A stretch of DNA of 64,000 nt from assembly GCF_019722725.1 (NCBI RefSeq), contig NZ_CP077941.1, positions 2,046,001 to 2,110,000 of the forward strand, in the 5' to 3' direction. Numbering within the stretch: position 1 is the first letter of the stretch; each line of letters starts with the position of its first letter. The notes under the pieces are model-generated. The model did not search any database and was not told the DNA's origin. It saw nothing but the letters and a program-made list of their open reading frames with translations. Positions 1-9,061 of the stretch are shown here, in pieces. A program made the translations under genes and the position numbers. The DNA comes from Vreelandella profundi (GTDB lineage: Bacteria; Pseudomonadota; Gammaproteobacteria; Pseudomonadales; Halomonadaceae).

Positions 1-582
1 CTCAGTGCCCATGCTCCACAGCAGCACCGTGACGACGAGCAGCGCTTCTAGCACCAAGACACCAATCCCCAATGTTTTGATTGAAAGAATAAACCCACGC
101 TGATTGCTAATGCCTAGAAAACTTGGCGTCCCTTTGTAGAGCAGGTAGCCGGAATACACTAGCCCAATCACCATACCCAGCATACAGAGCCAGAAAACCG
201 GATACAGCGCAAAAATCCCGCATATAAACATGGGGGTCGCAATGTAGCCCGCAAAGATAAGACAGTCGCGGCGACTGGGACGCTGCTCTATATCGCGGGC
301 CATCCAATAGATCACGCTACCTACAATGCCTACGGCCAGCAGTATCAGTGCATAAAAAGCCACGCCTAGCGCAATGCCGTTTGAGAGAGATACTTTATAG
401 GTGCCACTGCCGCCATAGGTCCAGCCAACCTGAGTGGTTCCAATCAGCGCACAGACGACGGGGATAGCAGCAAGCAAAAGAACGTGATGGGCATAAAGAT
501 GGGTGACCGTTTCATGCTCGCCACTGATCTTATGCCATTCTCGTTCAGGATGATGGAGAAGCCCCCAAACATGATGGATCAT
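1..582 (-). CDS. Yip1-family inner membrane protein, partial
   Basis: The reading frame is open from an ATG at 582, preceded by a GGGAGG ribosome site, to the window edge, so the C-terminus is missing. The 194 visible residues begin MIHHVWGLLHHPEREW and contain about five hydrophobic segments, with the stretch FAGYIATPMFICGIFALYPV in the middle. This order (short cytoplasmic W-containing N-terminus, then several membrane helices) fits the bacterial Yip1 domain family, whose role is unknown. It lies 139 bp downstream of btuD on the same strand and probably has its own promoter. The family call rests on pattern only. Confidence 0.7.
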   Translation of the reverse strand, partial: MIHHVWGLLHHPEREWHKISGEHETVTHLYAHHVLLLAAIPVVCALIGTTQVGWTYGGSGTYKVSLSNGIALGVAFYALILLAVGIVGSVIYWMARDIEQRPSRRDCLIFAGYIATPMFICGIFALYPVFWLCMLGMVIGLVYSGYLLYKGTPSFLGISNQRGFILSIKTLGIGVLVLEALLVVTVLLWSMGTE

Positions 583-721
583 AACGACCTCCCGTTTTGC
601 AGATGCAATATCGATAGGATCATTCATTAACCGACCGGGCCAGCAGTGGCCCGCGTCAATATTCAGTGTAGGCCAAGAATCAGGTGTGAAGCGGTTTATC
701 GCTGGAGGTTCTAGAAATAGA

Positions 722-1492
722 TTATTCGTTGATGGGTACAAACACCGGTGCGCCTTCCACCTCAACCACCGCTAGCCGCTGACGATACAGCTTTTCCAAT
801 GCGCTAGGCACCAGCATGCTATCCCGCGTGCCCCAGCACGCCTCGCCATTTGGATAAAGCAGCAGCACGTGGTCACACCAACGAGCGGCTAAATTGAGAT
901 CGTGCAGGCACATCATTACCGCATGGCCGGAAGCGGCCTGCTCGGCCATGAGGGTCATCACTGAGCTTTGATGATGAAGATCAAGATGATTGGTGGGCTC
1001 ATCGGCCAGCCACACGCTGGGCGCCTGCGTTAGCACGGTGGCAATGGCCACGCGCTGGCGCTCGCCGCCCGAAAGCGTGCTGACCAAGCGGTCACGTAAA
1101 TGCACCACGTCTAAGCGCTGCAGCGCTTCTTCCGCACGCTGATAGTCCGCGGCGCCCTCCATTTGCCAAGCAGATAGGTACGGATGACGCCCAATCAGCG
1201 CGGTCTCTAATACCGACGCAGGAAAGCCATCCTGGCGGTCTTGAAATACCAGCCCCAAGCGCTGGGCAATGTAGCGGCGACGGCATTGATGCATGGGCTC
1301 CCCATCCAATCTAACCTCGCCGGATCGAGGCGCTTGCAGCCCTGCCAGAGTATGCAGCAGCGTCGTTTTACCCGCGCCATTGGGACCCAATACGCCCCAG
1401 CGCTGACCGGGCTGAATGGTTATATTAAGCGGCGTTCCGCCTTCTCTACCAGGCACATCGATGATGAGGTCATGGGTAGAAAGTTCGCTCAT
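722..1492 (-). CDS. btuD: Vitamin B12 ABC transporter ATPase BtuD
   Basis: This is the cytoplasmic ATPase that powers cobalamin import through BtuC. Of its 256 residues, the Walker A GPNGAGKT is at 36-43, the signature LSGGERQR at about 140-147 and the Walker B region VWLADEPTNHLD at about 160-171, followed by a switch histidine in MMCLHDLNLAARW. It is the last gene of btuB-btuF-btuC-btuD, starting at the end of btuC (1492). Iron-siderophore ATPases (FepC/FhuC type) look similar. The B12 assignment comes from the btuB riboswitch and neighbours. Confidence 0.88.
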   Translation of the reverse strand: MSELSTHDLIIDVPGREGGTPLNITIQPGQRWGVLGPNGAGKTTLLHTLAGLQAPRSGEVRLDGEPMHQCRRRYIAQRLGLVFQDRQDGFPASVLETALIGRHPYLSAWQMEGAADYQRAEEALQRLDVVHLRDRLVSTLSGGERQRVAIATVLTQAPSVWLADEPTNHLDLHHQSSVMTLMAEQAASGHAVMMCLHDLNLAARWCDHVLLLYPNGEACWGTRDSMLVPSALEKLYRQRLAVVEVEGAPVFVPINE

Positions 1493-2472
1493 CAGCGGCT
1501 CCGATAGAGCAGAAACAGAAAGGTAGGAACGCCCAGTAGCGCAGTGATCACGCCGACCGGCAGCTGTTCTGGCGCGATCATGGTGCGCGCCAGCGTGTCG
1601 GCCAGTACTAACAGCGTGCCACCCGCTAACGCGCAGGCAGGCAGTATCAGCCGCTGATCATTACCCAACAGCAAGCGCAGCATATGCGGCACCACTAAAC
1701 CCACAAAACCAATGCTACCCGCGGTCGTGACCGCCGCCGCCGTTAGCAAGCTGGCGGCAACGTAGATACACCACTCAAGCGGTTTAACCGCAACGCCCAG
1801 CGCGGCGGCCTGCTGCGGGCCACGCGCCAGCACGTTTAAGCTACGCCCAAGCGGAATCAGCACCACGCAGGTGGCTAATAGCAGCAGTAGCGGCGGCCAC
1901 GGCGTTCGGGCGTAGGAAAGATCGCCCATCAGCCAATAGAGCATACCCGGAAGACGCTCGGCCGGGCTCAAGGCCAACATCAGCGTAATCACCGCGCCCC
2001 ACCCAGCCGCAACGACGACCCCCGTAAGCAGCAGCCGAGAAGGCGTCCAACTGCCGCTGCCGTGCGCCAGCCCAAACACAAGAAAGGTAGAAAACAGCGC
2101 GCCGCCAAACGCTGAGCTTGAGATAGCCAACCCCCCTAGCCCTGCCAGCATGGCCGCCAGCGCGCCAATCGAGGCGCCTCCAGAAAGCCCAAGCACATAC
2201 GGATCGGCTAGAGGGTTACGCAGCAACACCTGCATCAAAGCTCCAGCTACCGCTAGCAATCCACCCACCGCAAAGGCCGAAAGCGCGCGAGGCAAGCGCA
2301 GTTCTAGCACCATGGTCCGCGCTAAGGCATCGCCCTGCCCGCCATCTCCTGTCACCACTGTCCAAATTTGCGCGGGGGAAATCTGTGCACTGCCGACACT
2401 CAGCGCTATCAGAAGCGCACCCAGCGCCGCCAGCAGCAATAGGCTCAGTGGCAGACCCAGGCGCGTTAACAT
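1492..2472 (-). CDS. btuC: Vitamin B12 ABC transporter permease BtuC
   Basis: FecCD/BtuC-family inner membrane permease, 326 residues, with about ten hydrophobic segments. The family hallmarks LRLPRALSAFAVGGLLAVAG and NPLADPYVLGLSGGASIGA lie in the N-terminal third, and GSIGFVGLVVPHMLRLLLG follows near residue 250. The start codon overlaps the btuF stop by one base (TAATG), so the two are probably translationally coupled. It forms the channel with BtuD and receives cobalamin from BtuF. Confidence 0.9.
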   Translation of the reverse strand: MLTRLGLPLSLLLLAALGALLIALSVGSAQISPAQIWTVVTGDGGQGDALARTMVLELRLPRALSAFAVGGLLAVAGALMQVLLRNPLADPYVLGLSGGASIGALAAMLAGLGGLAISSSAFGGALFSTFLVFGLAHGSGSWTPSRLLLTGVVVAAGWGAVITLMLALSPAERLPGMLYWLMGDLSYARTPWPPLLLLLATCVVLIPLGRSLNVLARGPQQAAALGVAVKPLEWCIYVAASLLTAAAVTTAGSIGFVGLVVPHMLRLLLGNDQRLILPACALAGGTLLVLADTLARTMIAPEQLPVGVITALLGVPTFLFLLYRSR

Positions 2473-3395
2473 TAAGTATTCCTGCGATTTTGGCGGGCGA
2501 TATCAAGCTTCTCACAGAGCAGCTGAGTGCCCTCCATGAGGCGTGGCGTGGGTCGCTGTATGAGCGATGGCGGTACGAAAAACAGGTTATCTTCAGCCAC
2601 GGCCATCAAGCTGGAATACTGCTCCCAGTGCGTGAGCCAGTGACGATTTTCTTCCCCCATGCCGCCAGCCACAATGACTTCAGGATTCGCGGCCAGCACA
2701 GCTTCATCGTCGATGCGTGGGACAAGCCGTGACTGCTCGCCGAAGACGTTAACACCGCCACACAGTGTGACCACTTGGCCAATAAGATGCTGGTCATTAA
2801 CGCTCATTAATGGCTCGTCCCACACTTGGTAGAACGTCGGCACCGGTTCGCGCTCGCTGTAGCGCTCGGCAAGCGCGGTCATGGTCGTGCGAAAATTATC
2901 GGCAACGGCCTGCCCGGCAACTTCAGTACCAGCCAATCGTGCCAGGCGTTCGATGGCGCTGGCCACGCCTTCCATGCTGCGTGGCTCAATGTAAAACACC
3001 GGCATCCCCAGTGTTTTCAGCGTTTCAAGCTGCTCTGCCGGGTTGCCTGTTATCCAGCCGATCACTAAATCGGGCGCCAGACCTACCAGCGCTTCTAAAT
3101 CAATGCGGGTATGACTACCTACTGAGACCACGTTTTTAGCGTCAGGCGGGTAATCGCTGTAAGACACCACGGCCACCACTTGGTCGCCGGCACCTGCTGC
3201 GTAAGTCAGCTCAGTAGCCCCAGGCGAAAGAGTAGCAATACGCTGGGCGGCCGAGTGAAGGCAGACCTCACGGTCTCGGTCATCAATGGCGCAGCGCGCA
3301 GGATTATCGGCGAACGACGCGCCCGATGCTGCTAACAGCGCGAGGCCCAAGGCCCCGCGCAGTAGTTGATTTTTTCTATTGGCCAAAATGCACAC
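2472..3395 (-). CDS. btuF: Cobalamin-binding periplasmic protein BtuF
   Basis: Helical-backbone (class III) substrate-binding protein, 307 residues, with a signal peptide ending near ASGASFA. The motif RIATLSPGATELTYAAGAGDQVVAVVSYSDYPP is typical of BtuF (residues about 53-85). The likely start is a GTG at 3395 preceded by AGGA at good spacing, overlapping the end of btuB by 20 bp. It captures cobalamin in the periplasm after BtuB-mediated outer membrane passage and hands it to BtuCD. Confidence 0.88.
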   Translation of the reverse strand: MCILANRKNQLLRGALGLALLAASGASFADNPARCAIDDRDREVCLHSAAQRIATLSPGATELTYAAGAGDQVVAVVSYSDYPPDAKNVVSVGSHTRIDLEALVGLAPDLVIGWITGNPAEQLETLKTLGMPVFYIEPRSMEGVASAIERLARLAGTEVAGQAVADNFRTTMTALAERYSEREPVPTFYQVWDEPLMSVNDQHLIGQVVTLCGGVNVFGEQSRLVPRIDDEAVLAANPEVIVAGGMGEENRHWLTHWEQYSSLMAVAEDNLFFVPPSLIQRPTPRLMEGTQLLCEKLDIARQNRRNT

Positions 3396-5187
3396 TCAAA
3401 AATCCTGCTCGGCCTGCGTTAATGTAGTCCGCGCCGTCAAAGGAACGCGTGGTGATGTAGTCTTGATCCAGCGCATTTTCAACCGTCACACGGGCGCTCC
3501 AAAGCGGAGCGAACTGCCAGCCAGCACGAAGGTTAACAAGCCCATAGCCACTAAGGCGATCGTTATTTTGCGCATCACGATAGCGATGATTTTGCACTAT
3601 CCAGGAGCCTCCCAACGACCACTCGCCCAGCTCGCGATCAGCGTCTAAGCGCACACTTTGCGTGGCGCGATTTTGCAGACGATTACCCGTCAGACGATTT
3701 TCCGGATCGGTATAGGTCAATGCGGCGGCCAGCGTCCAATCATTAATCTCAACGCCGCTTGCAAGCTCAGCACCGCGAATGCGTGACGTGGGCACGTTGA
3801 ACTGAACACCCTGCCCTGCGATCAGGTTATCGATATCCGTTTGATAGATAGCGGCATCCCAGAACCAGTTTGCGTACTGGCCGCGCACGCCGACTTCAAT
3901 TGATTCAGACGTTTCCGACTCTAAATCAGGATTGCCAAAGCCAGGGAAATATAGCTGGTTATAGGTAGGGGCATTAAACGCCGTCCCGTAGCTCGTGCGT
4001 AACGTATGATGGCTATCTACGTCGTAACCCAACCCCAGGCTACCCGTTACTTCATTGCCATAGGCTTCGTTGTCGTCAAAGCGTAGGCTGGCCTGAAGCA
4101 TAAGCGGCGAAAAATCCAGCAGCGCTTGAGAGAAAACAGCGGCGTTGCTGCGGCTACTTTCATCGTAGGCCGTCGTGCCGCTTACCCGGTCTTCGCTGTA
4201 CTCACCGCCGGCGATTAGCTCGTGTACTCCCGCCGTGAAGGTGTTTTCCCAGCGAGCGGTACGCACTTTGGTATTAAAGACTGACTCCCCCGAATCAGCG
4301 ACGTTATCGCTTTCATCCCGGGATTCGCTGAGCGTCAGCCGACTCCGCCAGTTATCCATCAGCGGTAATTCGCCGTAAACACCCGCCACCTGCTGAACAA
4401 AATCGTTTTCACCGCCGTCATATTCATTATTACCGCGCGCACGGAGCGCCAGCACGCCCATTTCAGCGCCACTCTCAAACGTATGCGAAACTCTCGCCAG
4501 CGCGGACGTATTGTCGTAACCCTTATCGTCGCCGCTGCGCCGTACGGGTTGGCCATCGGTATTGAAATGACTGCCGGCAAAGCTATAGCGCGTACCGCCT
4601 TCACGACCACTCATGCCAGCACTTAGTCGCTGGGTATTAAAAGAGCCCCCGCCTACCGATATACGCGGCTGCGGGCCCTCTTCTTCACCTTGCGGTGTAA
4701 AAAGCTGAATGACGCCACCAATCGCATCGGCACCGTAAAGGCTGCCACGCGGACCGCGCACAATTTCAGCACGGTCAAACATGCGCGGGTCAAGATACGA
4801 CCACGCTGCACCGCCGCTAGTGGCCGAGCGCAAACGGATACCGTCAATTAACAGCACGTTTTGGCCGCTACCGGTGCCACGAATAAAGACGCTGCTGTTT
4901 TTTCCGAAGCTGCCGTTGGAAGACACATCAACGCCCGGCTGGCCGCGGAAAAGGTCGGTAATACTGGTAGGGTCCTGGCGGCGAAAAGTCGCTTCGTCGA
5001 TCACGGTCACCGACGACAGGCTTTCATTCGCCGTACGCGGGGCCAGTGCTGCGGTGATCACGACAGGGTTAAGCGATTCAGCCGCTGCCGGCGTATTTTG
5101 CGCCGTGGATTGGGCCTGAACGGCCAGCGGCAGCGCAGATATAGCTAACGCCGCAAGCGTTGCGGCGGTATTAGAGCGATGGTTCAT
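3376..5187 (-). CDS. btuB: TonB-dependent vitamin B12 outer membrane receptor BtuB
   Basis: Outer membrane receptor of about 603 residues. I chose the ATG at 5187 because it follows AAGGGA and begins a proper signal peptide (MNHRSNTAATLAALAISALP, cleaved near VQAQ). An upstream in-frame ATG at 5250 would add 21 charged residues. The plug domain shows VTVIDEATFRRQDPTSITDL and RGPRGSLYGADAIGGVIQL. The C-terminus ends in a barrel strand, FLSVHFGQ. It sits directly behind a cobalamin riboswitch and heads the btu operon, which supports B12 over other TonB substrates. Confidence 0.92.
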   Translation of the reverse strand: MNHRSNTAATLAALAISALPLAVQAQSTAQNTPAAAESLNPVVITAALAPRTANESLSSVTVIDEATFRRQDPTSITDLFRGQPGVDVSSNGSFGKNSSVFIRGTGSGQNVLLIDGIRLRSATSGGAAWSYLDPRMFDRAEIVRGPRGSLYGADAIGGVIQLFTPQGEEEGPQPRISVGGGSFNTQRLSAGMSGREGGTRYSFAGSHFNTDGQPVRRSGDDKGYDNTSALARVSHTFESGAEMGVLALRARGNNEYDGGENDFVQQVAGVYGELPLMDNWRSRLTLSESRDESDNVADSGESVFNTKVRTARWENTFTAGVHELIAGGEYSEDRVSGTTAYDESSRSNAAVFSQALLDFSPLMLQASLRFDDNEAYGNEVTGSLGLGYDVDSHHTLRTSYGTAFNAPTYNQLYFPGFGNPDLESETSESIEVGVRGQYANWFWDAAIYQTDIDNLIAGQGVQFNVPTSRIRGAELASGVEINDWTLAAALTYTDPENRLTGNRLQNRATQSVRLDADRELGEWSLGGSWIVQNHRYRDAQNNDRLSGYGLVNLRAGWQFAPLWSARVTVENALDQDYITTRSFDGADYINAGRAGFLSVHFGQ

Positions 5188-5373
5188 GTGAGATCCCTTG
5201 CGCGTCGTGCTCACCCGCACAACGTATTTTTTTGGCCGAGCGCAGGGCATAACTAGGCATGGCTAGGCATAACGAGGCAAGAACGGTCACGCTGCATGAT
5301 CGCATCGTGGCGCCGTCGATCACCCTGAGAGCGCCCACCGCGTCTCGGTATAGTTTGGTTCTGTTGAACCGCT

Positions 5374-5583
5374 ACTCTCGGGCCGGTCTCCGGGCTGACG
5401 AGCGAAAGGCGCACCTAAAAAGGCCCACTCCTTTCTGAACGACCACCTTCCCATGCCAAAGCACAGTGGCGTTTTAGCCGTTCCTATCTCGATCACCGTT
5501 GCGGGGGCAGCGTTGGAATCACGCAGGGCGTTCACCAACTTCCCGTTTCACTAGCGGCTTTTACACCGCCAGCACCTGAGAGT
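5374..5583 (-). promoter_or_regulatory. Cobalamin riboswitch upstream of btuB
   Basis: Read on the minus strand, this leader contains the conserved cobalamin aptamer elements in order: ACGGGAAGTTGGTG, ATTCCAACGCTGCCCCCGCAA, GCCACTGTG, CATGGGAAGG, and the B12 box CAGCCCGGAGACCGGCC at about 5381-5396. The ends GAGAGT (5578-5583) and ACTCTC (5374-5379) pair perfectly and would close stem P1. It should reduce btuBFCD expression when adenosylcobalamin is plentiful. About 190 bp separate the aptamer from the btuB start, leaving room for an expression platform that I did not resolve. Confidence 0.95.
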
Positions 5584-5677
5584 GCGCGTAAGCTAGCAAC
5601 TTGCTATGAGGAGGTCAATTTAAAGAGAAGCTCAATTAAAAATGCCGTGAGATGGCTTTTAACTAAACATTCAGCGC

Positions 5678-6103
5678 TTATTTAATCGCCATCACCAGCC
5701 CGTGACGGACATACCAGACCCGCTCAGCGTGGGCGGTCATATCTTGAGTGAACCAGCCGTTTACATCACGCAGGCGGCGCTGCTCGGGCTGCATGGGCAC
5801 AATGCCGCGCCCAACGTCAGTAGCGATGATAATTATAGCTGCACTGAGTGTTTCAGCGCGCAGGCAGAGCTGTTGTATATCGCCCTGCCAGCGCTGGCGC
5901 AGCGTGTCGCTATCGGTTGTTTCTAAATCTGCGCTAAGCCAATCAAGCACACCATTAATTACAAGCGGCGAGTGGGCACAAAGCGCTGACTGACAATCAC
6001 TCAGCGGCTTATGGGCTTTTAGCCGCCAGCTAGTAGCCCCAGGAAAGCGAGCGGCTACGGCGTCGCGTTTGCCAGCGCAGGCACCGCCGATGAAGAGCTG
6101 CAT
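5678..6103 (-). CDS. Short CobU-like adenosylcobinamide kinase/guanylyltransferase paralogue
   Basis: About 141 residues from the ATG at 6103, which has better spacing to AAGGAG than the ATG at 6109. It begins with a P-loop-like MQLFIGGACAGKRDA and has a second motif IIIIATDVGRGIVPMQPEQRRLRDVNGWFTQ. That motif matches the CobU pattern of an EVG-GIVP segment followed by an RD-G---Q segment. It is about 40 residues shorter than the full CobU of the same operon (7429-7983). The Walker A residue after GK is Arg instead of Ser/Thr, so kinase activity is doubtful. It is the last gene of the cob operon and overlaps cobC by 49 bp. Its precise role is unknown. Confidence 0.7.
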   Translation of the reverse strand: MQLFIGGACAGKRDAVAARFPGATSWRLKAHKPLSDCQSALCAHSPLVINGVLDWLSADLETTDSDTLRQRWQGDIQQLCLRAETLSAAIIIIATDVGRGIVPMQPEQRRLRDVNGWFTQDMTAHAERVWYVRHGLVMAIK

Positions 6104-6708
6104 TGCCATTCTCCTTGTCCCTTTTCATCAACGTGGTACGTAAGCTTCCAGCGCCTACCTTGGGCTTGAAGTAGCGTGCCTTCCCAAAAGTGGATAGTTT
6201 CAAAGCGCCTGCGCAGTTCGCGAATAACGCCGCCGTGGGTCACTGCCAGAATCTTTCGATGACCGCTGCCCTGGGCATCAGCCGCCAAATCAGATAGCCA
6301 GGCATCCAAACGCTCACGCAGCTGGGCGGCAGACTCGCCGCCGGGGATTTGCAGCTCACCCACGCTGTCAATCCAGGCGCGGTAGTGCGGCAGGTCTTTC
6401 AGCTCGTCGTAAACCTTACCTTCGTAGTCGCCAAAATCTAGCTCACGAAGACGCGGATCAAGGTGCAACGGCGCGCCCGCCTCTGCCGCCTGCGACCATT
6501 CCAGCGTTTGCTGGCAGCGGTGTAGATCGCTTGAGTAAATGGAATCAAACGACTCAAGCGCCAGCGCTTCACGCAGGGTTATCAGCCCCGCCTGCGCGTC
6601 GGGGAAAAGCAGCGGAATGTCGCGCTGGCCTTGATAGCGGCGTTCTAAATTCCAAGCGGTGATACCGTGGCGAACTGCCACCAGCTCCACAGTAAGATCA
6701 GTAGCCAA
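6055..6708 (-). CDS. cobC: Histidine phosphatase family protein, probable alpha-ribazole phosphatase CobC
   Basis: 217 residues with the phosphohistidine motif VRHGITAWN (about 12-20) and a second catalytic histidine in VTHGGVIRELRRRF. In cobalamin assembly this family removes the phosphate from alpha-ribazole phosphate or cobalamin phosphate. The start is a TTG at 6708 with AGGAGG six bases upstream; no ATG in frame is equally well placed. It overlaps cobS upstream and the CobU-like gene downstream, so it is part of one operon. Other phosphoglycerate-mutase-like activities cannot be excluded from sequence alone. Confidence 0.82.
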   Translation of the reverse strand: MATDLTVELVAVRHGITAWNLERRYQGQRDIPLLFPDAQAGLITLREALALESFDSIYSSDLHRCQQTLEWSQAAEAGAPLHLDPRLRELDFGDYEGKVYDELKDLPHYRAWIDSVGELQIPGGESAAQLRERLDAWLSDLAADAQGSGHRKILAVTHGGVIRELRRRFETIHFWEGTLLQAQGRRWKLTYHVDEKGQGEWQCSSSSAVPALANATP

Positions 6709-7415
6709 AGCTCTCCTCCTTCAATAGTGGCACCGACCATATCGCCGTTAATGCCGTTGAATAATCGCATCATGGCCCCGCGCATGAGCACCACAAAGGC
6801 CGCAACCGCTAGCAGCATTAACACAACAAGAGGCGCTAGCAGGGCTAACAACGCCAGCGGCAACAGCGCTAGCGCAACGTCCTGGGCGCTAAGCGACTGC
6901 TGCCAGCTCCATGCCAAGCCTTTTGATTGAGCGCAGGGTGTTAGCACCAGTAAAGCAACGCCCGCCCAGCGACCCAGCGCGGGCAACGCCACTAGCCACC
7001 AGAGTGGTGCCTGATAATCAATCAGCGCCCACAGTAAAATGCCTTTCCAGGCGAGTAAAAACACCAGCGCCAATATGCCGAAGCTGCCGACCTGCGAGTC
7101 CTTCATGATCTCCCAGCGGCGCGCCAGCGGCTGATTGCTGCCCAGCGCATCCGCGATATCCATCACACCGTCTAAATGCAGGCCACCCGACAACGCCACC
7201 CACACGCTTAACGCGGCCAGCGCGGTTATCGGTGCCGGCGCGTTATGCAAAAGAACTGCGACTAGCGCCAGTATGCTGCCAATCAATAATCCCACTACCG
7301 GATAAAAGCGCACGGCCCAGCGGCGGGTGTCTGGCGTCCATGGGCACGCAACGGGAAGTGGAATGCGGGTAAGAAACTGCAGTGCTAACACCAGACCCCA
7401 TAGGGCATTTTTCAT
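6645..7415 (-). CDS. cobS: Adenosylcobinamide-GDP ribazoletransferase CobS
   Basis: Integral membrane enzyme of about 256 residues that joins adenosylcobinamide-GDP and alpha-ribazole. The family signature LALQFLTRIPLP lies at the N-terminus, followed by GLHLDGVMDIADALGS near residue 90, the conserved acidic metal-binding motif. I prefer the ATG at 7415 (MKNALWG) because an upstream in-frame ATG at 7445 would overlap cobU and add residues not seen in the family. Several hydrophobic segments follow. Confidence 0.92.
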   Translation of the reverse strand: MKNALWGLVLALQFLTRIPLPVACPWTPDTRRWAVRFYPVVGLLIGSILALVAVLLHNAPAPITALAALSVWVALSGGLHLDGVMDIADALGSNQPLARRWEIMKDSQVGSFGILALVFLLAWKGILLWALIDYQAPLWWLVALPALGRWAGVALLVLTPCAQSKGLAWSWQQSLSAQDVALALLPLALLALLAPLVVLMLLAVAAFVVLMRGAMMRLFNGINGDMVGATIEGGELWLLILLWSWWQFATVSPLGI

Positions 7416-7428
7416 AATGGCCGTCCGT

Positions 7429-7983
7429 TCATAAACAGCATCCACGGGTCGGTTTCCACTCCACCGCGCAGCCTGCCACGACCTCTATCACTGAATCCGC
7501 CTCTGCTGCCACCCAGCGATGAACGCGCTGCAGAAACGCAAGGTAGCGCCAGGTCTCGGCATCGGTGGGCGGCAGCGCTTCATTGATGTCGTTAGAGACA
7601 ATCACTAAATGCATGCTGCGCGCTCGGGCATCACAAAGGCTATTCGCCAACAGCGCCAGACCCTCCTCCTCACTGAGTTCACTGCCATACAGCACTTGGC
7701 TGGCCCATAGCGTTAAGCAATCAAGCAGCACAGCGCCGTTAGCGGGCAGCGCGGCAATCGCTTGATCGATAGCCAGCGGCGCTTCGATGGTTTGCCACTG
7801 CGCGAATTGGGACAGTGCGTGCCTGGACTGCTGATGACGAGCCACCCGCTCGGCCATCTCTTCGTCATACACGCTGGCGGTGGCCAGGTAATAACAAAGT
7901 CTACCAGCCGCCGCCTCTAGCACTTGCTGTTCAGCGATGGCGCTTTTACCTGAGCGCGCCCCGCCGCTAACGAAGACAATCAT
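7429..7983 (-). CDS. cobU: Bifunctional adenosylcobinamide kinase / guanylyltransferase CobU
   Basis: Full-length CobU/CobP, 184 residues. Walker A is GGARSGKS (7-14), then YYLATASVYDEEMAERVARHQQ, which carries the nucleotide-binding arginine and histidine region, and LLDCLTLWASQVL. The late motif IVSNDINEALPP replaces the usual NEVG-G-VP, a deviation worth noting. It phosphorylates adenosylcobinamide and transfers GMP to it. The start overlaps the end of the cobD decarboxylase gene by 17 bp. Confidence 0.88.
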   Translation of the reverse strand: MIVFVSGGARSGKSAIAEQQVLEAAAGRLCYYLATASVYDEEMAERVARHQQSRHALSQFAQWQTIEAPLAIDQAIAALPANGAVLLDCLTLWASQVLYGSELSEEEGLALLANSLCDARARSMHLVIVSNDINEALPPTDAETWRYLAFLQRVHRWVAAEADSVIEVVAGCAVEWKPTRGCCL

Positions 7984-9061
7984 GCAAGACCTTAATCAAC
8001 CGTTGATTAGCAGGCGCATCGCGTAGCGCCACGCGCAGCCAGCCACCGTCTAGCCCGGCAAAGTTATGCGTATGACGTACCAGCACTCCCCTGCACAACA
8101 GCTGTTCAAACAGCGCATCGCAGGTAATATCCTGCTGAGCGTTGGGCCTAATCAAAAAGAAGCAGGCATGGCTAGGCACGACGTCAAGCCCTAGCTCAGC
8201 CAGCGCTTGAATCATGCGCGGGTGCTCGCTGGCCATCCATCGCTGAGTGCGTCGTGCAAAGGCATCGTCTGCGAGCAGCGGCGCCACCAGCTCAGCCGCC
8301 AAGTGATTAACGCTCCAAGGTGGCTGGTGGGCCTCTGCCGCGCTGATAGTGGCTTCATCCGCCAGCAAATAGCCCATGCGAAGACCCGGCAAGGTATAAA
8401 ACTTGGTCATTGAGTGCAGCAGTATCAAATGTGGAAAACGCGCCAACAAGGGAGTCAGCGACGCCGTTTGCTGGGTGTTATCAACCATATCGATAAAGGC
8501 TTCATCAACCACCACGCGACAACCAAGCGCCGCGGTGCGCTCTAACAAACCCAGCATGGCCGGAGTATCGATAAGCGTCGCCGTTGGATTATTGGGCCGA
8601 CAAAGAAACAGCACATCGTGACCGGCTAGCGCCTCTAAAAGCGCATCATACTCCAGCGTAAAGTTCGGCGCGGCCAGTGGTAACGTCGTGACAGGAAGCC
8701 GGTGAGCGTGACAAGCGCGGTCATACTCGCCAAAGGTGGGCGTAATGATGGCGGCTCGCTGGCCGGCGTGCAGCGCGGCAGCGAGAAAAATCGCCTCGGC
8801 CCCACCATTGGTCAGCAGCACTTGTTCGGGCCGGAGCTGATGATATGTCGCGATCGCCTGACGGGCAGCGTGGTAATCCGGTGCCGGATAGCGTTCAACG
8901 CCGGTCAGTTGTTCCGTCAACCAATCGCGAACCCAGGCGGGTGGGCCCATAGGGTTCAGGTTGGCACTAAAATCTTCCAGGCGATGATCTGCGGGCAAAT
9001 TAAAGTGTGCTAACAGTGCATCGGCTTGGCCGCCGTGGCTGGGCCATTCAGGCTCACTCAT
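7967..9061 (-). CDS. cobD: Threonine-phosphate decarboxylase CobD
   Basis: PLP-dependent class I aminotransferase-fold enzyme, about 364 residues from the ATG at 9061. That ATG has GGGGG upstream and overlaps the cbiB stop as ATGA. Motifs: FSANLNPMGPPAWV near the N-terminus, LLTNGGAEAIFLAA, FLCRPNNPTA, and the PLP lysine in LHSMTKFYTLPGLRMGYL. It makes (R)-1-aminopropan-2-yl phosphate, the linker of the nucleotide loop. Histidinol-phosphate aminotransferase is a close relative; the operon context decides for CobD. Confidence 0.87.
   Translation of the reverse strand: MSEPEWPSHGGQADALLAHFNLPADHRLEDFSANLNPMGPPAWVRDWLTEQLTGVERYPAPDYHAARQAIATYHQLRPEQVLLTNGGAEAIFLAAALHAGQRAAIITPTFGEYDRACHAHRLPVTTLPLAAPNFTLEYDALLEALAGHDVLFLCRPNNPTATLIDTPAMLGLLERTAALGCRVVVDEAFIDMVDNTQQTASLTPLLARFPHLILLHSMTKFYTLPGLRMGYLLADEATISAAEAHQPPWSVNHLAAELVAPLLADDAFARRTQRWMASEHPRMIQALAELGLDVVPSHACFFLIRPNAQQDITCDALFEQLLCRGVLVRHTHNFAGLDGGWLRVALRDAPANQRLIKVLHDCLR

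Noticed and set aside
2150..2539. Plus-strand frame of 129 codons opposite btuC
   Set aside because: It is the antisense of a clear permease gene in a GC-rich region and has no ribosome site or recognisable domain; typical of a shadow frame.
5320..5538. Minus-strand reading frame of 72 codons before btuB
   Set aside because: It is the conserved cobalamin riboswitch read as if it were protein; every conserved RNA element falls inside it.
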